A stretch of 64,000 nt of DNA, taken from assembly GCA_016800925.1 (NCBI GenBank), contig JABCPU010000116.1, forward strand, positions 62,001-126,000, in the 5' to 3' direction. The notes beneath the pieces are model-generated. The model was given only the letters and a program-made list of their open reading frames with translations. It did no database searches and was not told where the DNA came from. The stretch's first letter is position 1, and each line of letters opens with the position of its first letter. Both the position numbers and the translations under genes were made by a program. Source of the stretch: Suillus spraguei. Lineage: Eukaryota; Basidiomycota; Agaricomycetes; Boletales; Suillaceae. This document shows, piece by piece, positions 36,869 to 48,753 of this stretch.

Positions 36869-39399
36869 GCGAAACTTTTAGCACGATTCATTGTAATTCT
36901 TATTTTGGAAGATAACACGGAAGTTCGCGCAAACTGTGGGAAGGGGGAAGGAGCGTGGACAGAACTTCTCGCTGTAAGAGTACTTGGAGTTCTTCGACTT
37001 TTGTTCCTTGATCAGCAAAGCCGAAAGCATTTTGACGCGTCGTTTTCATGATAGCTCCGGGAACAATATTAAAGTCACAGCCGAGTCCTTTCCACCAATG
37101 AATTCTTGGCTTCAGCCTTTGGAAACACGTCAAAATTCTTGCCTGATATACTTGAGTGGTACATGAACTTTGATAAGATGACACCCATCCAGCTGGCACG
37201 ATATGTCAAAGCTTCTTACTTCTTGTTCGAATGCTGAGTTTTACACGGGTGAATTGTCTAGACTGTACATAGACTGTACATGATATCCCCTGACGTAAGC
37301 ATTGCCACCCCGCTGGTGTATTGAAATATTGATGCCCGACACCTTATTTTCACGACAAGGTTGGTTGCGAGGCTTTGCGAGAATTGATGTTGTTGCGCAT
37401 CAATCCGATTGATCGTACGTCTTCTATTCCTCGAGTTTACGGTGCCGAACATAGATGCATTGCATATATAGTGACCTACGAGTATGTCAATCTCCGAGTT
37501 CCGACTTCAATAGCGAACACAGACCAGACGCTCTGCTTGTACAGTCACGATTTGTGCTGATCCCCTCAGCTGGACAGATTGTAGCTTCCGAGATTTCCAA
37601 TTGATTTCCAATAGCTCTTCTGCGGGAGGTCACCCGTTCGCCCATTTCATTCAAGTTCAAAAATGTGTGGTCTGCTGAGCGGTTACGTGTTATTAAAACG
37701 CGCCTCCGATATTATAGACTGGTGGCAACATTGGTGACGGTATCCCGCTCGAAGGAACGATCATGAGCGCATGTTTATGCAGCACCTCGACGGAAATGAG
37801 TGGTTATGATCGCGACGGACCCGAATGGGGATTATTTCACTGATCTATTTGACGACATTCGAACTCGAAATGGTTTTGGCTGACCGACACGCTGATGCTG
37901 CTGACTCTTGAAGGTCCATGCAGGTCCACTATTGCCCTACGACAAAGATAAAGATGACTTCCAGCATGGAAAGCGATTGCTGGTGAGACGGGTATTGTAC
38001 CGATTCAATGTCACAGGTCAGGGCTCGTTGACGAATCAGGGCTCTCTCCGGCGGAGCAAACCCGACTACGACCGTTAGGATCATCGAAGCCAAGGGAGCT
38101 CGATGGATACTGGATGGACTAAGGCGGCAGAAAAGTGGTAATCGCGATAAGCGATTATGGGAGACGCTCGGTGCTTACCGCATCGTGGATATGAACCCTT
38201 GACAGTGAAACATCAGCTGGCCCTGCCGCATGTGCAACCTAGCGCAGATAAGAGGATTCGCGACCTGAACTGAGCGGAGTTCCAGGACTCTGGCCAAGCA
38301 ACTTGCTGTAACGGTACTATCCAATTCGAGTGTCCTTGTGCTCGCAAAATGCCTTCCTTGTATGTACATGCCATGTATTTGTCTGCAGAAGCAGCCTAAC
38401 TGAACAAGAATCTAGATAGGTTTGGGGTATGCGAACAGAAGCAGTGTGAGTACAACAGTGCGGATCCTGAAGGTGACACACCTGAGCCAGGTGAGGTTAA
38501 GCGGCGATAGGCTTACTGGAGTAGAACTTAGACTCTTTCATGTCCGTATTAGTAGATTTCTCCTGGAACAAGGGAAACAGGAGAGAACAGCTTTCTGCAC
38601 TAGGAATTCTTATCACTAACTCTAGTGTGTGAGAAGGAATCGGGCATAGATCAAAGTCGCATACTTCAGGTAGGATATTTGTGATAAGTCCCATGCAACC
38701 GTGTGGGCCACTCGGCAGGTGTGTACGAGATCCGTACTCAACCAGATATGGGTAAGCTTTGTCGCGAACATTAGTATATGCTTCCTGTAAGTGTGCGACA
38801 CCAAGTTGCGGCCCGATCAGCCAATTTATCTGTGGAGTGAGACTCGGGTGGAACAGATGAACGTTGGATTTAAGATTTAGCCAGGTACCGAGGCAAATGG
38901 CACACTCACTCGTGGAGGCCAATTGATAAGGTGAAAGAACAACCGGAGCAGTGCCTCGATTTGTCCCTGTATCCCCCACATCCACACCGGAGACCAAAGG
39001 TACATTAAAAAGGTGCATATGCAGAGATAATCCGCTTGCATAAATCTGGGCAAGAGGCAGCATTTCAAGGGGCTGAAGAGTACTGAGGGCGATATAGCTA
39101 TAGCTGGGAAGTCTCCTGACACCTTGTATTCGGCCATCCCAGGATATTATAATGGGCCTATGTTTTCGATCAAACCGTTGCTAACTGCAGACTGGCTGCC
39201 GTCACTGGCATGGCAGCAAATTGGCAGCAAAACATGAGTAGGTCCCGGTTACCACATGTGTTATGTATTTGGCTTTGTTTGTAACTGAGGAAAGATCTTT
39301 TCCCATCATTGTTTTCTTTCACAGAAACTTCGTCACCATCGTCGCCTTCGACTGCAAAGAACCTGTCCACTCGTTGATATCTATCATACCCACCTTGCA
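36869..39399. other. Gene-poor stretch with one long unassigned ORF
   Basis: About 2.5 kb between F-box copy C and the GPI-anchored protein. Only the minus-strand frame at 38497-39063 (listed separately) is notable. Confidence 0.4.
38497..39063 (-). CDS. Hypothetical ORF, 188 codons, unassigned
   Basis: An uninterrupted frame from MLPLAQIYASGL to SKPIAA. It is the longest continuous frame outside recognised genes. Residues near the middle (SECAICLGTWLNLKSNVHLF) have a pair of cysteines and HGCMGLITNILPEVCDFDLC adds three more. No signal peptide, membrane segment or known motif. A second frame overlaps it to 39137. It may be an orphan gene, a transposon scrap or chance; I cannot assign a function. 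Confidence 0.25.
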   Translation of the reverse strand: MLPLAQIYASGLSLHMHLFNVPLVSGVDVGDTGTNRGTAPVVLSPYQLASTSECAICLGTWLNLKSNVHLFHPSLTPQINWLIGPQLGVAHLQEAYTNVRDKAYPYLVEYGSRTHLPSGPHGCMGLITNILPEVCDFDLCPIPSHTLELVIRIPSAESCSLLFPLFQEKSTNTDMKESKFYSSKPIAA

Positions 39400-40423
39400 A
39401 TGAAGTCATTTGCTATTCTCTCCTTATTTATCACTGCTTCTTTGGCACAGTCTGTAAGCATTAAGTTGGTGAAATCATTGATTGCTAGACTGACAACACT
39501 GTTCTGAAACCATTCCCCAGTCCTCCAGTTCCAATCCTTTCATTCCTTCAGGAATCAGTCAAGGCTGTTCAGACTATTTAGCTAGTCTGGATAGTAACAG
39601 CAGCTTCTCCTCCTGCACATCCCCAATTATATCTGCGACATCTGCGTTCGCACCGGGAGTCAACTTGAGCAACATCACCGCGGACATCGTTAACACTGCA
39701 TTGAGCAACCTCTGCTCGGCATCTGCGTTCGATGCATGCCCTGAGAGCACTGTTCGCTCTCAGTTGATGTCCTACTACTCGGCATGCTCAGCAGAACTCA
39801 CAACGAATATCAATACCGATGTCCTCAGGACTTATGATGTCCTCTATGTCCTGACGCCACTCAGACAAGCCATATGCTCATTGTCTGACAATGGAAAATA
39901 CTGCGTCACGCAGCTGAACACCACATCTGGTAGCTCTGCTATTGGAAATATGGCTTTGGTGACCTCCAATACACAACAAACGTTGCAATCATACATATAT
40001 ACACCAATTGGCAGCGGGACTTCCGCACGTCGGGACATCAGCAACTCCACCACTGCACTTATTCCCAACACCACGACATTTCAGAATACCAATCTCGTCT
40101 TCCTCTTCCTTGAATCCACGATGAATTCGACCCAACTCTGTACCACTTGCACACGCAACATCCTCACATCATACATCACGTTCGAGTCCAGTCTCCCTTA
40201 CGCCCCAGGTCTGAACAACAGTTTATTGCTCCGTGGTCAAACTGCTCTTTACAATGCCGCCGTGACAACTTGCCCGAGTGGCTTCTTGAGCGGTGCTGTG
40301 CAGGCTGCCGGCGGCCTCTCCAGTGGCCTTCTCAGTGGCAGCCCCCGATCTCTAAATGCAGACGTATCGTTGTTTGTCAGCGCTATCTTGGGTGCTGCAG
40401 GTCTCGCGATCACAGCTTTCTGA
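39400..40423 (+). CDS. GPI-anchored Cys-rich secreted protein (DUF7729-like)
   Basis: Two exons, 39400-39453 and 39521-40423, give 318 residues. A signal peptide is evident (MKSFAILSLFITASLAQS, encoded by exon 1 and ending at the intron), followed by a Ser-rich start and a globular region with paired cysteines: GCSDYLASL, SSCTSPII, NLCSASAFDACPE, YSACSAEL, QAICSLSDNGKYCV and LCTTCTRNIL. Many N-glycosylation sequons occur (for example NTTS, NSTT, NTTT). The C-terminus is a Gly/Ser stretch followed by a hydrophobic tail (VSLFVSAILGAAGLAITAF), the pattern of a GPI-anchor signal. It should sit on the outer plasma membrane or cell wall. The layout matches the fungal DUF7729 family as I remember it. 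Function unknown. Confidence 0.85.
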
Positions 40424-41079
40424 GGCCTACATTATACGAATCTGGTGGACTCGTTATGGAATTTTGATGATTGTTTATGGACTGGAACAGAGTTGTCTAT
40501 CATTATACCTATTCAAGTTGTGATTCCTCTTTAGATGAATACTCTCCAGGCATCATCTTCAAAGTCATTTATTTTCTTCCCTTTCACCTTTTGATCCCTG
40601 TGGGTATGGTGTACTCGGAATCATTTCAGTCGTGTCGCCGGGTAGAGTCGGCTAAATAACACCAACGTACTCATCTTCTCATTAATGATACAATAAGCTT
40701 GTCGGCTGTGCTGCGAGTTCTTAGGATTCTTACATACAGTACTACTGTGATGTCTAACATGACTTAAGTTTGGCCGTTCTGTCCTGTGTTTGCTATAGAT
40801 ACTGGGTGAGGGACGCCAAAGCAGCACAATTTGCAAACGTATCAGTGATTGATCCTGGGAAAAATGTGATTGGGTTTCATACAATGGTCATTGGTTACAG
40901 TACATCGACACTAAATGACGTATCAAGAGCTCTGCATTCCTCAGCTGGAACAGCGATCGATAGAAGTGCGGGTATGAATCGCGCTTGAGCAGCATAGCTA
41001 CGTACAAAGTAGTTCAGACGGAGCTAGCAAGGTAAATCATCGCACCATACCTGATTTATGAGGTTGTTGCTGCACAAAG
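40424..41079. other. Convergent 3' intergenic region
   Basis: Between the 3' end of the GPI-protein gene (+) and the 3' end of the DUF202 gene (-). Short frames only; probably untranslated ends of both genes. Confidence 0.5.
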
Positions 41080-41631
41080 TCACATTTGAAGCACAAACGC
41101 AAGCAACAGGATTTCCACTATCATCACGAGTGCACCAACAGCGACAACATCACGTCCAGCTGTTATGAATGGACGACCATATTCTCGTTTATCTTCCTGT
41201 CCGACAGTAGGTAGCGCCTGATCATAAAGAGCGCTAGTCTTCGATCGATCGGAAAAGTCATGTCGTGAATGTCGAGCACGAATGTACCCGAGAGCGAAAA
41301 GGAGAATGGATAGAACGAGATAGAGAATACCAACTGTCCAATGTTATGGGTAACGGTCATCATGGAAGAGTCAGAGACGATAAGTAACAGACTTACTTCG
41401 AAGAAAACGCGAATCAAACAGTCGGAGGGCCGTCAGTGCATATCCAAGGGTTGCAATAGCGGTACGGCGGTAAGCACCGTTGAATGTGCGATTACGCGCC
41501 CGAAATTCATTGAGCTCAAGGACATCAATTGGCCTAAATGAATCTGCTCTATGGCCCCTATTATAATATTCAACCGTTAATGATCGCAAGTTATTTATTG
41601 TCACAGGTAGAGCTCACCGGTATGTGTGCAT
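41080..41631 (-). CDS. DUF202-domain membrane protein
   Basis: Three exons join in frame: 41618-41631, 41397-41557 and 41080-41333, for 142 residues from the ATG of MHTYRGHRAD. Evidence for DUF202 (YidH-like): IDVLELNEFRARNRTFNGAY then RTAIATLGYALTALRLFDSR, joined to IGILYLVLSILLFALGYIRA and a last hydrophobic helix (VVAVGALVMIVEILLLAFVL). Three membrane segments, conserved Glu/Arg/Asn before the first. Fungal members lie in vacuolar or plasma membranes; function is not established. The first exon is tiny (14 nt) and the true start may lie further upstream. The gene is head to head with OXA1, with 272 bp between start codons. Confidence 0.8.
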
Positions 41632-41903
41632 GATGGCTCGGAGGTGCCGGCGAGGTGCCAAACTGGTTCAAATATTGAATTGACTGGCACTGTGAGAAAC
41701 TGGTTCGGCACATTAAATTATTCTTCACCTCGAGCTGCGGGTGGTGGTCAGTTTGAGCAGAGCGTAGGCTTGACATTAAAATTGATGCTTCTGCCTCCAA
41801 CGGTACGCGTAGGCATTCGCCTGAGTCCAAGGTTTTCTGGTGCAAAGTACGTTTACAATGGATGAGTCTACCAATAGAAACACTGCTAATGACACTACAG
41901 AAT
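41632..41903. promoter_or_regulatory. Short bidirectional promoter, DUF202/OXA1
   Basis: The start codons of two divergent genes are separated by 272 bp (or 341 bp if OXA1 starts at 41973), so both must share this promoter region. No clear TATA box is seen. Upstream exons of the DUF202 gene could shrink it. Confidence 0.5.
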
Positions 41904-41972
41904 ATGGCCGCAGGTGTCTCAAAACCAATCGCGGTTTTTAATCTTACCAGTGCGTGCTGAAGACTATCACAT

Positions 41973-43262
41973 ATGCTCGTTCACTCAGTTTTCCTGCAGC
42001 ACTCAAAAATTACACCGAGGGTGCTCTCTTTTCAACGCATACCACACACTCGTAACTTCTGGTGGTCAAAATCGGCGATACCTGAACAGCAGGCGGCATC
42101 AGCAGTGGAGTCAGCACCAGCTTCCAGTAGCAACATTAGTTCCGCTGTTGTGGACTTGGAACCAGCAACAACAATCACTGATACGGCAACACTGGAGCTA
42201 GACTCTGCTCCAATTCCAGGAACTACCCCGCAGGATAGTTTAACAGTTGTTGCTGACAGTGGTGCGGGTATTGATATCCCTGCATTTACCTCCATCCTAC
42301 CCCTTCAATATGGGGATTTAGCAGAACTAGGCCTCGCTGGCTGGTCACCGGCTGGGATCATAAGGTGGTCATTCGAACTTCTACAGGTCAGCAGTGGAAT
42401 GCCGTGGTTTTATACGATCATCGCTGGCACTCTTATGTGGCGTGTGGCCATTTTACCTGTCAATATCATGAGCCTTCGCAACACGTCGCGTTTACTTCCC
42501 TATACCGATAAACTGCAGGCCGTGACGACGGAATGGAAATCAATCGACCCCAGTGATCGCCTTGCATTGCAGCGTATATCCCTGAAGAGACAGAAAATTT
42601 ACGAACAAGCGGGAGCGCAAGTGCTTCCTTCCATTATCATGCCCTTTGTCCAAATCCCAGTCACATTGGGTTTGTTCCTTGCGGTCAGGAAGATGACCAT
42701 GCTTCCTGTAGAGCAGCTCAAGCAGAGTGGTGTCTCTTTTCTGCCTGACTTGACTATGTCGGACCCATACTACATCCTACCCATCTTGTCCACTGTTGCT
42801 ATCAATATTCAAATGTCGGTACGTGTACTTAGAAGTCATGCACCGGGGGATTGATACTAAATGGTGGTGACAGGTGATGAAAGGAGACGTTAATTTTGCT
42901 GAGCGTCCTGACATGGCCCATCTCATGAATTACATGCGTATCTTTTCGTTCATGAGTGTCCCTCTCATGGGCTCACTGCCTAGTGTAGGTTTTTGGTTAA
43001 CTCACATATCCAATTCCAATAATCGTATATCTAGGGTTTGTGGTTGTCCATACTGACTGGTGTGGCGGTATCGTGCCTGCAGTCCTTCATCCTACAACGT
43101 GCAACGGTGCGTAGGTGGCTCAAGATAACCCCCCGTGCCGAACCAAAGGTCAAGCCACCCACCATGATGGAGTCTATGCAGTACGCGAAATCGTGGTATA
43201 TGAACAAGAGGAATGAGATCATTGCTACTCGAATTCAGGCGGAAAAGACTCGGAGGAGATGA
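41973..43262 (+). CDS. OXA1: Mitochondrial inner-membrane insertase Oxa1
   Basis: Three exons, 41973-42818, 42874-42984 and 43035-43262, give 394 residues. Oxa1 inserts mitochondrially and nuclear-encoded proteins into the inner membrane. The N-terminus is rich in Arg, Ser and hydroxylated residues without acids (a matrix-targeting presequence). The YidC/Oxa1 core is visible from GMPWFYTIIAGTLMWRVAIL through VLPSIIMPFVQIPVTLGLFL and ILPILSTVAINIQMS to SFMSVPLMGSLPS and ILTGVAVSCLQSFILQRATV, giving five membrane helices. The basic C-terminal tail (WYMNKRNEIIATRIQAEKTRRR region) fits ribosome binding. An alternative start at 41904 spliced through a 39-nt GTGCGT...CTCAG intron would replace the first six residues with MAAGVSKPIAVFNLTI and is also in frame. 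Confidence 0.93.
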
Positions 43263-43433
43263 AATAAATAGCAAGACAACATGCATAGAGGGTCCTATTG
43301 TATATCTCATTCATTAATACACCCAGACTTCGCTCATTTCAAGTCAAAATGGATTGTATTATGTAACATTGTATGCGTGGGAGTACCCAGTGTGACAACA
43401 CATCTGCTGCGCGGCATTTCTGGGTTGCACGTC

Positions 43434-45784
43434 ATGGCCTTAAAGTTGAGCCCAATATCAGTACAGGCGCTACCCGTAGCACCGTCTGATACTCCCATTC
43501 CAGAAGACGAAGAGTACTATTCGTCATGGTCTCTGTTTCTTGTCTGCTTGCTACTCATCGTTTCGTTATGGACGTCTTATTACCTGCAAATCAGGAAAAT
43601 CAGGGCCATCCATGAGACTACCGTCTCTATCTTTGCAGGGATGTTTGTCGGGTTGGTGATTAGACTTGCACCGGGCACGATGATTCGAGAAATGCTGGTG
43701 AGTGTCTACTCGTTACATTTATGTGCACTGCTTTCTCGTACAAATATTTGTTGGAGCATGTCTCCAGGCTCCTTATAATCTGCGACTGCTGTAGCTGAAG
43801 TTTATTCATAGACCTTCAAACATACTTTGTTCTTCAACTTGCTACTTCCTCCTATCATTCTTAACTCCGGATACGAGCTCAAGCAGGTGAGTAATGCGCA
43901 GATGTTAAAATAGATTCAGACATGGAACTTTGCTGCAGGAGAATTTTTTCCGCAATTTCGGCTCCATCCTTACTTTTGCATTTTTGGGCACATTGATATC
44001 AGCTGTCGGTGTCGGGTGCGTCAAATGCGAAAACGCCTTTCACATTATCAACACTTCGCTTAACTTTTCTAGGACAGGGTGCTCGTGTATCTCTACTCAT
44101 TCCTGGGACTTGAATCCTTAGACATTACGCTGCTGGAGTGCTTGATCTATGGCTCTACACTATCTGCAACCGACCCAGTGACCGTTCTTGCCATATTCAA
44201 TCAGTATAAGGTGGACCCGAAGCTCTACACCATCATCTTTGGTGAGAGTCTGCTAAATGATGCGGTCAGCATTGTCATGTATGAGTAAGTTTTAATTCCT
44301 TTTCTCCCTTTAGAATCCGCATGCTTATCCTGTGATTTTTCAGAACTCTCGCGCAATTCCACGGCACAGAGATATACATCTCGTCTATATTCCATGGCAT
44401 TGGAATTTTCTTGCTTTCATTCAGCGTATCAATGGCCCTTGGCGTTAGTTTTGGCCTGGCAATGTCCCTAGTCCTCAAACACTCGTCAATGAGTCTGTAT
44501 CCTTCCATCGAATCTTGTCTCGTTGCCCTCTGTGCATATACCTGCTATTTCTTATCGAACGGCCTGTCGATGTCTGGCATCGTATCCCTCCTGTTCTGCG
44601 GAATCACCTTAAAACACTACGCATATCACACCATGTCCCAGCGAACGCAGCGAACAACAAAATACATCTTCTCGACTCTCGCTCAGCTTTCCGAGAACTT
44701 CATCTTCATTTACCTTGGTCTCTCGCTTTTCACAAGTCCTCCGTCATCTGAGCGCGTTACCAACTATGTCAAGCCCCTCTTCATTGTGGTCACAACGGTT
44801 GCAGTTGTGTTTACTCGATACGCAGCCGTCTTCCCGCTATCTGAAGCGATTAACTTCTTCACTCGTTATGCTCGGGGACAGCGAACAGAAGAACTTCCAC
44901 ACTCTTACCAGATGATGTTGTTCTGGGCTGGCTTGCGAGGTGCGGTGGGTGTGGCACTCGCGGCTGGTTTCAAGGGCGATAATGCGGAGACGCTACGGAC
45001 AACTGTCCTCGTTGTAGTGGTGCTTACTGTTTTCGTCTTTGGGGGTACCACCGCACGCATGCTAGAGATCCTTGGTATTCGCACAGGCGTTGAAGATGAA
45101 GCTGCTAGCAGTAGCGACGAAGATGCACCTCCGGGACGCAATGCATGGCAGAATCGCCGCCATAGTGGTGCATGGAACAGGTATATTGACGATTCTGAGC
45201 CCTTGCCATATTTCTCGCCATCGCAGCATGGATATGGGCGGGCCGCAGGCAGGGTAGGGTCACATTATGCATCGCGAACTTATAATCACCACGCGGGAAC
45301 ACCACCGTCGCCGATCGGTAATACTATGATCTCTGCAGCATCATCACAGTCCTTTGAGTCGGAAGCAGAAGTGCTTCCTATGGCCACGACCTCAGCGGAT
45401 GCCGGTCCGTCTGCGGAAAGACATGATAGCAGACAAGCCAACGAGGATGGCAAATGGTTCCAAGAGCTGGATGAGAGATACCTTCTTCCTTTGTTCTCGA
45501 ATGCCACTGCCAGTCGCACGTTCCACGCCAGACGTGCGCGGAGGAATATCTCGGTATCCGGTCAACCTATAGGTACAAATTTAAGCGCACTAGGTACGCC
45601 ACATGACAGTGAAGACGAAGCTGAGGGCCCAGAGCTGGAGCTTGGAACAGGAGGGACGATGACTCCTGGTAGGCAGTTTTCACAATCTCCAGAAGAGCAA
45701 ATGCGCTCTGAGAGGGGACTCGCTACACCCATCTTGCGGAACGGAAACAGTAGAGATGAGGGACAGAGTCGAGTGGGTTCCTGA
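43434..45784 (+). CDS. Endosomal/vacuolar Na+/H+ exchanger, NHX type
   Basis: Five exons join in frame: 43434-43697, 43812-43886, 43939-44015, 44078-44284 and 44344-45784, for 687 residues. A CPA1 antiporter exchanging Na+ or K+ for H+ across late endosome or vacuole membranes, as in yeast Nhx1. Landmarks: the amiloride-site peptide [11 protein letters not shown] (95-105), [19 protein letters not shown] (ATDP 169-172), [15 protein letters not shown] with the transport Asn199-Asp200, and [19 protein letters not shown] with the conserved Arg. About eleven membrane segments precede a long hydrophilic, acidic and Ser-rich C-terminal tail starting near [17 protein letters not shown], the likely cytosolic regulatory region. 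It begins 171 bp after OXA1 on the same strand. A frame starting at 44411 alone would miss the transport core. Confidence 0.95.
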
Positions 45785-46116
45785 GGATTGATTTGTCTCG
45801 CAGTTGTTTTCATGGTATTAGTTATCTAGTTAGAGTACTAGTGCTTTTACTAAGTGATCTACCAAGGATTTACCCAGGTTGATTTCCCACCAGACCTAAA
45901 GTCCAAAAATAGCAGTCCTTGGCGTTGATACTTCACTCGCCTGCACATTCTGAACAACGGTAAGACATGTGCGCATGTGCAGCCATTCAAGGTACCCTGG
46001 CGTTATCAACCGTCGACAATGAGACATAGATTAGTAGGGTAGTGGTACAACAGGTTAAAAACATCGACAATAATGGAGTAGGTATACTAAGGCTGTGATA
46101 AGATAGCGCGGTGATA
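45785..46116. other. Convergent 3' intergenic region
   Basis: About 330 bp between the stop codons of the exchanger (+) and the G-alpha gene (-). No feature seen beyond likely 3' untranslated sequence. Confidence 0.5.
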
Positions 46117-48033
46117 TTACAGAAGATCCGCATTTCGTAAATGAGTGCGGAGAATACTTTCTTCGACTAAGAGTACCCATGTGAAGATCAAGACATCCTA
46201 AGCTGGTGTGGGCACTCACCTACGCCCAACGTAGCTGCGGTTGCTTTGGTATCCTAAAAGCAAAAAGGAATGTTCTCAAGGAACCCAGGCACGTCAAACA
46301 GTGGGAGACTCACGATTACCGATGTGAAATGGATGAAAAACGGCCGTGGCTCCGGGGAATACTGTTTAGAAATCTCCTTGAAATGTTGTTGGAAGTCTGG
46401 AAAAGAGAATGATTGGGTGAGCATCGATGTATAACCACGAGCTATTCGTAAACAAATTAGGGCCTACATCTCATTACTGTAATGGTATCGTTTTTGCGAC
46501 TGCCGTAACTGGGGATGTGATCCTTTATACACATTCCTCGCTTGATCTTATTATGCAAGAGATCGCATTTGTTGAGAAAGAGAATGATCTCGGTCTTGGC
46601 TAGAATACGAGAGGAGCAGACTGATTTCCATAGGATATAGCTATCTTCCAGGCGGTTTATGTGACGATCTTCACGGAGCCGCTCATCGAAACAAGATATT
46701 GGACAGAGGAAAATGATGGCATCGACATCGTCGAAATACGACGCCCATGCTACACGCTTCATAAGAGGGTTGTAAGTTCCAACAATATAACTAAATAAAC
46801 GATCAAAATTACCGAAGATCTCGTTCCGCCAACGTCATACAATAGCCACTCTTTTCCGCTGCCTGCGGAATGCTGCTTAATGCAAGTGCTTGGAAGTAAT
46901 TAAACGACTTACCATCGTCCATCACGACTTTGTGTTCTTGAACGCCAACTGTTCGTAGACGTGCACGAACAATGTCGTTATCGCTAGGTTCATAGTCATA
47001 CGATACAATGCGGTCAATGTCGTCCAAAAAACTTCGACCCGATAAATAAGGTATTAAAATGCAGGATAGGGAACGCTCACAAGCCTGGAGAGTCTTCGAT
47101 CTTTGTCTTGCGATGAGACAAAACTTGCTGCACAATGGGGTCCTGCCACAACTCTAGCATGGTTTCCTTGCACGCAACAAGCACGTCGGTAATCTCGTCG
47201 TGATCACTATCACTCCGTCTTTGAGGACGGGCACTAGCCATCACCGACGGGCGCAGCTTTTCCAAGGCAGATTTCCATCCATTTGTTGAATTGATACCAA
47301 AGTCTCGTGAAGGACGTTTAAGCAGTAGTTGAGAGCCCGGAGAATCAAATGGCGTTGCAGATATATGGGCTGTTGATCGCACTTCTTGCGATCCGGGACC
47401 GAGCTTGTTTTCGAGGTCACTCTGAATGCTGCGTAACGGACCGAGACGCCGTTGCATGAAACGGTGCTTATCCGAGAAACGATAAACAATTCTATCGCTG
47501 GTTGTCTCGTCATCGGAATCGCTGAGATACTCTATTGCTGCAGACCCTGGACGCTTTTCGCCCTCAGCTAGAAACATTTCCCGACTGAGGATATCCAGGA
47601 CCCTGACAATGTTGCGAACGAGATTTAAATAAATGACTGCTCGCCATGAAGCTCGCTCCTCCGCCCACTCGTGTCGTGCATGTTGTAATTGGAAGTCTGT
47701 GAAACGAGACAATCTTAACCCCTTAGTAACTCACAAGTGCCGTCGAAACATACTTTTGAGTGTAGCAGATTTTCCTGCATGATCAAGATAAGTTCAGTTC
47801 CAAAGTCATGTTCTGATGAACGCACCGCTCTCGCTCTGTCCGAGGAGAAGTACTTTGACAGATTTCTTCTTCTTCTTGAGTGCGGCTCGTTCTTGACGGA
47901 TTTGCTCGTCGATAACCTCGCTTGTTCGACGAGCTTCGATCTCAGCCTGCTCACGCGTTTCTCTCTCTTGAGGTGTTTCATCTTTGGGAGGTGCGATTGC
48001 AAGTGTAAGAGGGTCTTCCACAGATATACGCAT
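46117..48033 (-). CDS. Atypical large G-protein alpha subunit
   Basis: Nine exons join in frame: 47826-48033, 47754-47774, 47081-47696, 46913-47031, 46813-46862, 46468-46756, 46314-46396, 46220-46253 and 46117-46166, for 489 residues (classical G-alphas have about 355). A GTP-binding switch of heterotrimeric signalling. Motifs: P-loop GQSESGKS (65-72), switch I RARLRTVGV with Arg306 and Thr309, switch II YDVGGTRSS (330-338), NKCD (400-403) and FTSVIDTKATA in place of TCAT. The switch II glutamine is Thr335. No MGxxxS myristoylation signal (starts MRISVEDP). The P-loop to switch I distance is about 100 residues longer than usual, through an insert in the helical domain containing YLSDSDDETTSDRIVYRFS. 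Exon 2 is just 21 nt. It belongs to the expanded basidiomycete G-alpha group as I know it. Confidence 0.93.
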
Positions 48034-48753
48034 CGTCACTAATCAGATGGTAATAGAAACCAGACTCGTCCGTCCACAGATGAAAAGAAGGACAAGAGAA
48101 AAGGTGGATGAATTGTCACTCCGCCGAAGGAGTCGGATGGCCAAATAGATTAATAGGCGCCGTACGGCACATGTATAATAGCTTAGCTTAGAGGGCCCGT
48201 TCACAAGCCAAGGGTATGTCAGGACCTGAAGGGTTCTACCAGGTACTTAAGTAACTGAAATTTATAAAATTTCATATTATATACTTGACAAGTTAACCAT
48301 GCTTACAGAATTTATTTATCATCAGAATTAATCATCATCTCTACAAGATGCTTGCGGAAGTAGTAAAAGTGCTACATATGTCAGTCCTGCAGCAGCACTG
48401 TCACCAAATTATCTCGACCATGATGTCGCAACGCAAATAGTTCGTCCGTGTCCACTGTCCCTAGCTAACGTTGAACAATTCAATTGCGTGGGTTTACAAT
48501 GTGGCGTGATATATTTGTTTATATTTGTAAGAATCAGTTTCGCGATATAAGAGGCGACATGTGACTTTCCCGTGACTTTGACCTCCTTACCCCGTGACCA
48601 GCACGACCTTCTGCTGTAAATTGTTTCCTCAAAGTCACCCTGTGTCTATATATCCCTGTTGTAATTGTGAGTCAAGAAACCCCTAAACAATCCACAAAAT
48701 GAGTAAAGTGACACAAGTAGTCATTCAGCTCGCTGGCGACTCCAGCCCTCACC
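48034..48753. promoter_or_regulatory. Divergent intergenic region, G-alpha/bHLH, with TATA box
   Basis: 720 bp between two divergent start codons. On the plus side a TATATAT box lies at 48647-48653, about 100 bp before the bHLH start codon at 48754. An upstream ATG at 48699 falls between them (listed separately). No CACGTG site was found here, so the sequence gives no sign of autoregulation by the bHLH protein. Confidence 0.55.

Noticed and set aside
44411..45784. Exchanger called as a 457-residue protein starting at 44411
   Set aside because: It would lack [15 protein letters not shown] and the ND motif, all found in four upstream exons that join in phase.
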